64,000 bases of DNA from assembly GCF_030816915.1 (NCBI RefSeq), contig NZ_JAUSYN010000002.1:1029501-1093500 (forward strand), read 5' to 3'. Shown here one piece after another: positions 55,044 to 64,000 of this stretch. The DNA is from Streptomyces sp. B3I8 (GTDB taxonomy: Bacteria > Actinomycetota > Actinomycetes > Streptomycetales > Streptomycetaceae). Positions within the stretch are counted from its first letter, which is position 1; every line of letters begins with the position of its first letter. The notes under the pieces were generated by a model, which had not been told where the DNA came from, made no database searches, and saw only the letters and a program-made list of their open reading frames with translations. A program made the position numbers and the translations under genes.

Positions 55044-56273
55044 GTGAGCAGCGACCCGTGGGGCCGCGTCGACGAGACGGGGACCGTGTACGTGCGTACG
55101 GCCGACGGTGAGCAGGTCGTCGGTTCCTGGCAGGCCGGCTCCCCCGAGGAGGCGCTGGCCTATTTCGAGCGCAAGTACGAGGGCCTGGTTGTCGAGATCG
55201 GCCTCCTCGAACGGCGGGTGCGGACGACCGACCTGTCCGCGAAGGACGCGCAGGCCGCGATCGGCCATCTGCGCGAGCAGGTGGACGCCCATCACGCGGT
55301 CGGTGACCTCCAGGCCCTCCGGGAGCGCCTGGACAAGCTCGTCGCGACCGTCGAGTCGCGCCGCGAGGAGCGCAAGGCGCAGCGGGCGAAGCAGTCCGGC
55401 GAGGCACGGCACGCCAAGGAGGCGCTGGTCGTCGAGGCCGAGGAGCTCGCCGGGTCGGACCAGTGGCGGTCGGCCGGTGAGCGGCTGCGGGCGCTGGTGG
55501 ACACCTGGAAGGGGCTGCCGCGGCTCGACCGCAAGTCGGACGACGAACTGTGGCACCGCTTCTCGCACGCCCGTTCGGCGTTCTCCAAGCGCCGCAAGGC
55601 GCACTTCGCGCACCTGGACGCCCAGCGCGAGGAGGCCCGCCGGGTCAAGGAGCGGCTGGTCGCGGAGGCCGAGGCGCTGTCGGGCTCGACGGACTGGGGA
55701 CCGACGGCCGCGCGCTACCGCGACCTGATGACGGAGTGGAAGGCGGCGGGCCGCGCGCAGCGCGAGCACGAGGACGACCTGTGGAACCGTTTCCGCGGGG
55801 CGCAGGACGTCTTCTTCGCCGCCCGCGGCTCGGTCTTCGCCGAGCGGGACGCCGAGCAGGCCGAGAACCTCAAGCTCAAGGAGGAGCTGGCCGAGGAGGC
55901 GGAGAAGCTGCTGCCGATCGATGACCTCAAGGCGGCGCGGGCGGCCTTCCGGTCCATCAACGAGCGGTGGGAGGCCCTCGGTCACGTGCCGAGGGACGCC
56001 CGGCCGCGGATCGAGGGGCGGATGCACGCGGTCGACCGGGCGCTGCAGGAGGCCGAGGAGACCGAGTGGCGTCGGACGAACCCCGAGGCGCGGGCGCGGG
56101 CGGAGGGGCTGACGGGTCAGCTCCAGGCCGCGGTCGACAAGCTGAACGGGCAGATCGAGCAGGCGCGGGCGCAGGGGAACACGGCGAAGGCTGCCAAGCT
56201 GGAGCGTGAGCTCGAGGGGCGGCAGGCGTTGCTGGACCAGGCGTTGAAGGGGCTGCAGGAGTTCGGCGGCTGA
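55044..56273 (+). CDS. DUF349 repeat protein
   Basis: Encodes 409 residues, almost entirely helical and highly charged. At least three DUF349 repeats are seen. Each has a W-K-x-hydrophobic turn and an R-F pair, for example LVDTWKGLPRLDRKSDDELW and RDLMTEWKAAGRAQREHEDD. The C-terminus is a coiled-coil (LERELEGRQALLDQALKGL). The family is of unknown function; stress-linked nucleic acid binding has been suggested for relatives. The GTG at 55044 has GGAGGAGG at good spacing. It is convergent with relA, a conserved neighbour. Confidence 0.85.
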   Translation: MSSDPWGRVDETGTVYVRTADGEQVVGSWQAGSPEEALAYFERKYEGLVVEIGLLERRVRTTDLSAKDAQAAIGHLREQVDAHHAVGDLQALRERLDKLVATVESRREERKAQRAKQSGEARHAKEALVVEAEELAGSDQWRSAGERLRALVDTWKGLPRLDRKSDDELWHRFSHARSAFSKRRKAHFAHLDAQREEARRVKERLVAEAEALSGSTDWGPTAARYRDLMTEWKAAGRAQREHEDDLWNRFRGAQDVFFAARGSVFAERDAEQAENLKLKEELAEEAEKLLPIDDLKAARAAFRSINERWEALGHVPRDARPRIEGRMHAVDRALQEAEETEWRRTNPEARARAEGLTGQLQAAVDKLNGQIEQARAQGNTAKAAKLERELEGRQALLDQALKGLQEFGG

Positions 56274-56291
56274 GGCGTCCGCGGTGACTGT

Positions 56292-56324
56292 GCCGCCCCC
56301 GGTGCCTGGTGCGCCGGGGGCGGC
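56292..56324. terminator. Bidirectional terminator between the DUF349 gene and relA
   Basis: An 11-bp perfect stem (GCCGCCCCCGG, 56292-56302, with 56314-56324) around an 11-nt loop lies in the 59-bp gap between the convergent stops. Confidence 0.7.
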
Positions 56325-56332
56325 CCTGCTCT

Positions 56333-58864
<2,532 letters not shown>

Positions 58865-59044
58865 GAGGACTCCTCGTGCGCGATCCGGGTCCCCCGGCAG
58901 GCTCCGGAAACCCCATGGTAGCGATCCCGGGCCGTGGTCTCCCGGTCAGGCGGCGGAGACGGGACGCTACCAGCGGAACACACGGGGCGGGCGCCGGATT
59001 CCTCCGGGCCCGCCCCGTTGTGTCACGGACTGCGTCCTGCCGGG

Positions 59045-59593
59045 TCAGACCTGCAGCAGGGCCTCCAGCGGGGCACCGGCCAGGGCCGGTTCCAGGCGGG
59101 CGCGGCCGCCCAGGAAACCGAGCTCCATCAGCACCGCTACCCCGGCGATCTCGGCGCCCGCGCGCCGGACCAGCGCCAGCGAGGCCTCGGCGGTGCCGCC
59201 GGTGGCGAGCACGTCGTCGATGACCATGACACGGTCGCCGGCGCTCAGGTCCTCGGCGTGCACCTCGATCTCGGCGGAGCCGTACTCCAGGTCGTAGGCC
59301 TGGCGCAGGGTCGCCCCGGGGAGCTTGCCCGCCTTGCGTACGGGGATGAAGCCGATGCCGGCGCGGACCGCGACGGGGGCGCCCAGGATGAAGCCGCGGG
59401 CCTCCAGGCCGACGATCTTCGTGGCGCCGTGCCGCACGGTCACGTCCGCGAGGGCGTCGGTGAGCGCGCCGAACGCGGCCGGGTCGGCGAGCAGCGGGGT
59501 GATGTCCTTGAACATCACGCCGGGCTCCGGGTAGTCCGCGACGTCCCGGATGCGGCTCAGCAGCAGTGCTTGGATGTCGGTCGGCTCCGTCAT
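59045..59593 (-). CDS. apt: Adenine phosphoribosyltransferase
   Basis: Encodes 182 residues. It salvages adenine to AMP with PRPP. The PRPP loop is RVMVIDDVLATGGTAEASL; other motifs are GVMFKDITPLL and VGLEARGFILGAPVA. The ATG overlaps the secF stop (ATGA). The secD-secF-apt-relA order is typical of actinobacteria and places a purine salvage enzyme next to the alarmone synthase. Confidence 0.96.
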   Translation of the reverse strand: MTEPTDIQALLLSRIRDVADYPEPGVMFKDITPLLADPAAFGALTDALADVTVRHGATKIVGLEARGFILGAPVAVRAGIGFIPVRKAGKLPGATLRQAYDLEYGSAEIEVHAEDLSAGDRVMVIDDVLATGGTAEASLALVRRAGAEIAGVAVLMELGFLGGRARLEPALAGAPLEALLQV

Positions 59594-60732
59594 CGGCGCT
59601 TCCCCGAGGGCCGGCCGCGACCGCGGTTGCGCGAGGAGGGCTGGGTGCGCGTGCCGGACGTGTCGCCGGTGCCGGTACGCGGGCGCGGGCCGACGACGGC
59701 CGGTGCGGCGTCCTCGGGCTCCTGCTCGTGGTCGCCGGAGCGGTTCTCCGCGTGCCCGTCGTCCGCGGCCTGCGCCCGCTTGGCGCCGACCCGCCTTCTG
59801 AGCGCCTTCATCCCCGGCTCGCGCTCCTTGAGGTCGGCGACGAGCGGGGTGGCGATGAAGATCGAGGAGTACGCGCCGGCCGCGAGGCCCACGAACAGCG
59901 ACAGCGAGATGTCGTTGAGCGTGCCCGCGCCGAGGAAGCCGCCGCCGATGAAGAGCAGGCCGGCCACCGGGAGCAGCGCGACCACCGTGGTGTTGATGGA
60001 GCGGACCAGGGTGCCGTTGATCGAGCGGTTGGCGACATCGCTGTAGGTCCAGCGGGACTGCTTGGTGAGGTCCTTCGTCTGCTCCTTGAGGCTGTCGAAG
60101 ACGACGACCGTGTCGTAGAGCGAGTAACCGAGGATCGTCAGCAGACCGATGACCGTACCGGGCGTGACCTCGAAGCCGACGAGGGCGTAGATGCCGGTGG
60201 TGATGGTGATGTCGTGGATCAGGGCGACGAGGGCGGCCAGGGCCATGCGCCACTCGAAGGCGATCGCGAGGTAGATCACGACCAGCACCATGAAGATCGC
60301 CAGGCCCTCCCAGGCCTTGTTGGCGATCTGCTCACCCCAGCTGGGACCGACGAGATCGGCGTTGATGTCCTCCGCGCCGATCTTCATGTCCTTGGACAGG
60401 GCGGCCTTGATCTCGTCGGACTTCGACGTGTCCAGGCCGGCGACCTGGATGCGCAGGCCACCCGTGCCGAGCTTCTGCACGACGGCGTCGTGACCGGCCG
60501 CGTCCTCCGCGTACGTCTCGGCCTGGGCGACCGAGACGCTGGTCTTGGGGGTGGTGAAGACCGCGCCGCCCTGGAAGTCGATGCCCATGTTCAGACCGCG
60601 GACCGCGAGACCGACGATGGCGGTGATCGTGATCAGGATCGAGACGCTGTACCAGATCTTGCGGTGGCCGATGAAGTCGTAACCGACCTCGCCACGGTGC
60701 AGTCGGGCGCCGATGTTGCCGAGCTTCGACAT
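59590..60732 (-). CDS. secF: Protein translocase subunit SecF
   Basis: A 380-residue membrane protein with six predicted helices. An N-terminal helix (IWYSVSILITITAIVGLAV) is followed by an extracytoplasmic domain with MGIDFQGGAVFTT. Five further helices follow, with GYSLYDTVVVFDSLKE (conserved D4-type motif). A C-terminal cytoplasmic tail of about 75 residues is rich in Arg, Gly and Ser. With SecD it pulls secreted proteins using the proton gradient. It lies 3 nt downstream of secD and overlaps apt. Confidence 0.95.
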   Translation of the reverse strand: MSKLGNIGARLHRGEVGYDFIGHRKIWYSVSILITITAIVGLAVRGLNMGIDFQGGAVFTTPKTSVSVAQAETYAEDAAGHDAVVQKLGTGGLRIQVAGLDTSKSDEIKAALSKDMKIGAEDINADLVGPSWGEQIANKAWEGLAIFMVLVVIYLAIAFEWRMALAALVALIHDITITTGIYALVGFEVTPGTVIGLLTILGYSLYDTVVVFDSLKEQTKDLTKQSRWTYSDVANRSINGTLVRSINTTVVALLPVAGLLFIGGGFLGAGTLNDISLSLFVGLAAGAYSSIFIATPLVADLKEREPGMKALRRRVGAKRAQAADDGHAENRSGDHEQEPEDAAPAVVGPRPRTGTGDTSGTRTQPSSRNRGRGRPSGKRR

Positions 60733-60735
60733 GTC

Positions 60736-62514
60736 TCACGCCTCCTTCGGGTCGACGGGGCCCGCGGCAGGGCCGGAGGGACGACGGGTGCGCCGCAGGG
60801 GCGGCTTGGCGCCGAGGCGTTTGGGGTCGAGGCCGGACCAGCTGTGGCCGTCGTGGAAGAAGCGGCGGCGGGCGAGGAGCGTCATCAGCGGCTTGGTGAA
60901 GAGGAAGACGACCACCACGTCGAGCAGGGTGGTCAGGCCAAGGGTGAAGGCGAAGCCCTGGACCTTGCCGACGGTGACGATGAACAGCACCGCGGCGGCG
61001 AGGAACGACACGAAGTCCGAGACCAGGATGGTGCGCCGGGCGCGGGGCCAGGCCCGCTCGACGGCGGGGCGCAGCGTGCGGCCCTCACGGATCTCGTCCC
61101 GGATGCGTTCGAAGAACACGATGAACGAGTCCGCCGTGATGCCGATGGCGACGATGGCGCCGCAGACCGCCGGCAGGTTGAGCGCGAAGCCGATGGTCGG
61201 GCCGAGCAGCGACATGATCACGTAGGTGAGGGTCGCCGAGACCAGCAGTGAGGCGATGGCGATGAGCGACAGACCCCGGTAGTACGCGACCAGGTAGATG
61301 ATGACCAGCGCCAGGCCGATCGCGCCGGCGATGAGGCCGGCGTGCAGCTGCTCGCCGCCGAGCGCGGCGGTGACGGTGGTGACGCTCTGCTCCTCGAAGG
61401 ACAGGGGCAGGGCACCGTAGGACAGCATGTTGGAGAGGCTCTGGGCCTCCTCCTGCGAGAAGCTGCCGGAGATCTCCGCGTTGCCGCCGGTGATGGACTG
61501 CTGCACGAACGGGCTGGAGACGACCTCGCCGTCGAGCACGATGCCGAACTCGTTCTGCGGCGACTGCTTCTGGGCCAGCTGACCGGTGATGTCGGCGAAC
61601 TTCTTGGAGCCGCTGCCGGTGAAGGTCATCTGGACCTGCCAGCCGGAGGCGCCCTGGGTGTCGAAGACGGCCTGGGCCTTCTTGACCTCGGTGCCGTCCA
61701 CGGCCGCCGGGCCGAGCAGGTACTTGAACCAGGCGCCCTGGTTCTTGCCGCAGCCGACGGTGGTGTCGCCGGGCTTGGCGTTGTCACCGGCGGAGGCGCG
61801 GTCGGCCGCCTTGGTGCAGTCGAGCGCCGCGTACTGCGCCTGCAGCTTGCTCGTGTCGTCGGAGGCGCCGGAGCTGGAGGAGGCCTTGGGGCTGGAGGAG
61901 GAGGACGGGGTGGCGTCCGCCTTCAGCGCGCCGGTGACCGCGCGGCCCTGCGACGTGGCGGTGGACGACGGGGAGGAGGAGGTCTTGTCCTTCGAGCCCG
62001 TCGAGTCCTTGGAGGAGTCCGACGACCCGGCCTTGGCCGAGGAGGAGCCGCTGGGCGAGGCGCCCGGGGAATTGCTCGACGACGTGCTCGGCGAGGCGTT
62101 GGCGGCGGGGCCGCTGGCCTCGGTGGCGAGGACCGGGCGGAAGTACAGCTTCGCGGTGGTACCGACCTGCTCGCGGGCCTCCTTGGAGTTGGTGCCCTTG
62201 GGGATGTTGACGATGATGTTGTCGTTCCCCTGGGTCTGCACCTCCGCCTCGGAGACGCCGAGACCGTTGACACGGCGGTTCATGATGTCGACCGCGGTGT
62301 CCATGTTGGCCTTGTTGATCGCGGACCCTTGGTCGGCCTTCGCCTTCAGCGTGATGCTGGTGCCGCCGGCGAGGTCGATGCCGAGACGCGGAGTCGTGTG
62401 TCCCGAGGCGAACATTCCCCCGGTGAGCGCCACGATGGCGATCAGGATCAGGGCCAGGGCGCGCCACGGCTTGCTCTGGGCACTCGCGCTCCGGCCCTTT
62501 TTCGGTGCTGCCAC
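60736..62514 (-). CDS. secD: Protein translocase subunit SecD with Ser-rich insertion
   Basis: A 592-residue partner of SecF. Helix 1 is at about 18-36, then the RLGIDLAGGTSITLKAKA motif and the large periplasmic domain. The insert at about residues 135-222 is made mostly of Ser, Thr, Asp, Lys and Pro, absent from E. coli SecD, and probably a flexible linker. Five C-terminal helices include GITADSFIVFFERIRDEI. The GTG has GGGAG 9 nt upstream. It lies 136 bp downstream of yajC. Confidence 0.94.
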   Translation of the reverse strand: MAAPKKGRSASAQSKPWRALALILIAIVALTGGMFASGHTTPRLGIDLAGGTSITLKAKADQGSAINKANMDTAVDIMNRRVNGLGVSEAEVQTQGNDNIIVNIPKGTNSKEAREQVGTTAKLYFRPVLATEASGPAANASPSTSSSNSPGASPSGSSSAKAGSSDSSKDSTGSKDKTSSSPSSTATSQGRAVTGALKADATPSSSSSPKASSSSGASDDTSKLQAQYAALDCTKAADRASAGDNAKPGDTTVGCGKNQGAWFKYLLGPAAVDGTEVKKAQAVFDTQGASGWQVQMTFTGSGSKKFADITGQLAQKQSPQNEFGIVLDGEVVSSPFVQQSITGGNAEISGSFSQEEAQSLSNMLSYGALPLSFEEQSVTTVTAALGGEQLHAGLIAGAIGLALVIIYLVAYYRGLSLIAIASLLVSATLTYVIMSLLGPTIGFALNLPAVCGAIVAIGITADSFIVFFERIRDEIREGRTLRPAVERAWPRARRTILVSDFVSFLAAAVLFIVTVGKVQGFAFTLGLTTLLDVVVVFLFTKPLMTLLARRRFFHDGHSWSGLDPKRLGAKPPLRRTRRPSGPAAGPVDPKEA

Positions 62515-62650
62515 CTTCTGTTACTCCCTCTCGGGCCGTCCGCGCGCGGGGTCGGCGCAGGACGGCCTGCCATGGTGTCGGGATTCCGTGCGTCGCCGCA
62601 CACCCCGGTCGCCGCGCGGTCCGAGCCGGTCGCGCCGCGCTCCGGGGCGG

Positions 62651-63169
62651 CTACTTCGCGTCGGCCTCGCCGTCGGTCTTCTTCGGCTCCGCATCGTCGG
62701 CCTTGGTGGCACCGGCGTCCGCCGGGATCTCCTCGGCGTCCGCGGCGGGCTCGGCGTCCTTCTTGCCGAGGTCCACGGGCCGGTCGTCGGAGGCGTCGGT
62801 CACGCCGTCGGCGGCGGGCTCGTCGGTCTCGGTGAGGGAGGAGGCGTCGTCCGGCACGATGCTGCTGTCGGCCTTCAGGTCGTGCTCGATGCCGTGCACG
62901 ATGCGGTTGTACTCGTCGTCGCTGAGGACGGCGCCGATCGCGTTCCTCGCGAAGACGAGGTCCACGCCCGGGCCCGCGTCGAGGAGGACCGTCTCATCGT
63001 TGACCTCCTTGACCGTCGCGTACATGCCCCCGATCGTGCGGACGCCGGAGCCGGGCTGCATGTCGTTCCGCATCTGCGCGGCCTGCTGCTGCTTGCGCTT
63101 GGCCGATCGGGTCATCAGGAGCATGGCTCCGATGAGCACGATGAACGGGAGAAGGGTCAGGATATTCAC
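62651..63169 (-). CDS. yajC: Preprotein translocase subunit YajC with acidic tail
   Basis: Encodes 172 residues. One N-terminal membrane helix (ILTLLPFIVLIGAMLLMTRS) is followed by the SH3-like YajC domain (MQPGSGVRTIGGMYATVKEV). A tail of about 70 residues, very rich in Asp, Glu, Ala and Lys, extends it well past the 110 residues of E. coli YajC. It accompanies SecDF. The GTG at 63169 starts just at the membrane helix. It is upstream of secD. Confidence 0.92.
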   Translation of the reverse strand: MNILTLLPFIVLIGAMLLMTRSAKRKQQQAAQMRNDMQPGSGVRTIGGMYATVKEVNDETVLLDAGPGVDLVFARNAIGAVLSDDEYNRIVHGIEHDLKADSSIVPDDASSLTETDEPAADGVTDASDDRPVDLGKKDAEPAADAEEIPADAGATKADDAEPKKTDGEADAK

Positions 63170-63434
63170 GGGACGGAGTTTCCTTCGCACGACCGCTCGG
63201 AAGGGCGGCCTGTCGGATGGGGGTGGTCGGCGCTGCCCGCAAGGGCGGCATCGGCGGAGTCTAAGGGAGTCCGCACGCCAGGAACAACGCCCAGCATGGC
63301 ACCGGGGTTCCTGTCGGGGCGAGCACCGGTTGGTCACACTCCGCTCCGGAGCCGCCCGAGGAGGGTCCGACCGGGTCCGGCAGCGGGTCGGGCGGGAGTG
63401 TGGCGGGGCTCCGGCAGCAGGGCCGGCGGGGTCT
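63170..63434. other. Intergenic region yajC / ruvB
   Basis: A 265-bp GC-rich gap on the minus-strand side between ruvB and yajC. I see no gene and no clear promoter or hairpin. Confidence 0.4.
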
Positions 63435-64000
63435 TCAGGCGCCGAACAGGTCCTGCTGGCCGCCGCCCGCGGCGGTGGACCGGGGCGGGGTGAGACCCAG
63501 GTGGGCCCAGGCGGCGGGGGTGGCGACGCGGCCGCGCGGGGTGCGGGCCAGCAGCCCCTCCCTGACCAGGAACGGTTCGGCGACCTCCTCGACGGTCTCG
63601 CGCTCCTCCCCCACCGCGACGGCCAGCGTGGACAGGCCGACCGGGCCGCCGCCGAACAGTTTCAGCAGCGCCTGGAGCACCGCTCGGTCCAGCCGGTCCA
63701 GGCCGCGCGCGTCCACCTCGTAGACCTTCAGGGCCGCGGCGGCGATGTCCCGGTCGATACTGCCGTCGGCCTTGACCTGCGCGTAGTCCCGTACGCGGCG
63801 CAGCAGGCGGTTGGCGATGCGGGGGGTGCCGCGGGAGCGGCCGGCGATCTCGGCGGCGCCGTCGGTGTCGATCTCGACGTCGAGCAGGGACGCCGAACGG
63901 TGCACGACCCGCTCCAGTTCGGTGGGTTCGTAGAACTCCATGTGGGCGGTGAACCCGAACCGGTCGCGCAGCGGGGGCGGCAGCAGTCCGGCCCGGGTGG
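63435..64000 (-). CDS. ruvB: Holliday junction DNA helicase RuvB (partial, cut by right edge)
   Basis: The last 188 codons of RuvB are present; the N-terminal ATPase motifs lie beyond the window. Visible are [20 protein letters not shown] (end of the AAA+ core, with the sensor region), [20 protein letters not shown] and the winged-helix C-terminus ([20 protein letters not shown]). RuvB drives branch migration with RuvA. The QQDLFGA tail is normal. The frame is open to the window edge, so the truncation is only due to the cut. Confidence 0.95.
   Translation of the reverse strand, partial: TRAGLLPPPLRDRFGFTAHMEFYEPTELERVVHRSASLLDVEIDTDGAAEIAGRSRGTPRIANRLLRRVRDYAQVKADGSIDRDIAAAALKVYEVDARGLDRLDRAVLQALLKLFGGGPVGLSTLAVAVGEERETVEEVAEPFLVREGLLARTPRGRVATPAAWAHLGLTPPRSTAAGGGQQDLFGA

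Overview
This window is chromosomal core DNA of a Streptomyces, or a very close relative. The base composition is very high in GC, with GTG and TTG starts common. It carries bldD with its c-di-GMP motif, the streptomycete nucleoid protein sIHF, a cysteine-free ribosomal protein S4 and an actinobacterial helicase-degenerate PriA. From memory, the gene order follows the S. coelicolor core region that holds rpoZ, sIHF, bldD and relA. The sIHF and BldD C-termini differ slightly from the S. coelicolor proteins I remember, so I do not name a species. I saw no tRNA, rRNA, insertion sequence, prophage or CRISPR array.

Region 1 (1-12.4 kb) is the accessory-like part. It begins with a ROK regulator (cut by the left edge) divergent from an MFS transporter, then a small thioesterase, an NCS2 nucleobase permease and a DUF5995 protein. 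A same-strand group follows: an Lrp/AsnC regulator, an MFS exporter, a nitrilase-type amidohydrolase and a flavin amine oxidase. After it come a GuaB1-type protein (probably GMP reductase rather than IMP dehydrogenase) and a SorC-type regulator.

Region 2 (12.5-23.6 kb) holds housekeeping genes on the minus strand: rpe, rsmB, fmt, priA, metK, coaBC, rpoZ, gmk and the sIHF gene. One plus-strand HTH-like gene lies beside fmt.

Region 3 (23.8-34.8 kb) is the complete pyrimidine operon. In transcription order it is pyrR, pyrB, pyrC, a small membrane protein, carA, carB, pyrD, pyrF. Most junctions are translationally coupled by overlapping stop and start codons. Stem-loops sit at the two sizeable internal gaps and at the end. 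A PyrR-type RNA hairpin can be folded over the pyrR Shine-Dalgarno sequence. pyrR is divergent from bldD, whose promoter carries a perfect match to the BldD operator consensus.

Region 4 (34.8-49 kb) is again on the minus strand. It holds rpsD, then two small envelope-type proteins with alaS, ruvX, mltG and aroE, then aroC-aroK-aroB, a proline-rich P-loop protein, an Xaa-Pro-peptidase-like protein with altered metal ligands, efp and nusB.

Region 5 (49.4-64 kb) holds rarA, a VKOR-family protein, hisS, a metallo-beta-lactamase-fold hydrolase, a membrane-anchored cyclophilin (+), a DUF349 protein (+), the bifunctional (p)ppGpp enzyme relA, apt, secF, secD, yajC, and ruvB cut by the right edge.

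Most of the window is well-conserved housekeeping DNA and I found no clear novel defence or mobile system. The points most worth a second look are the amine oxidase/nitrilase group, the coupled membrane protein inside the pyr operon, the peptidase-like protein with altered ligands, the PyrR and BldD control region at 34 kb, and a family of long GC-rich inverted repeats between genes.
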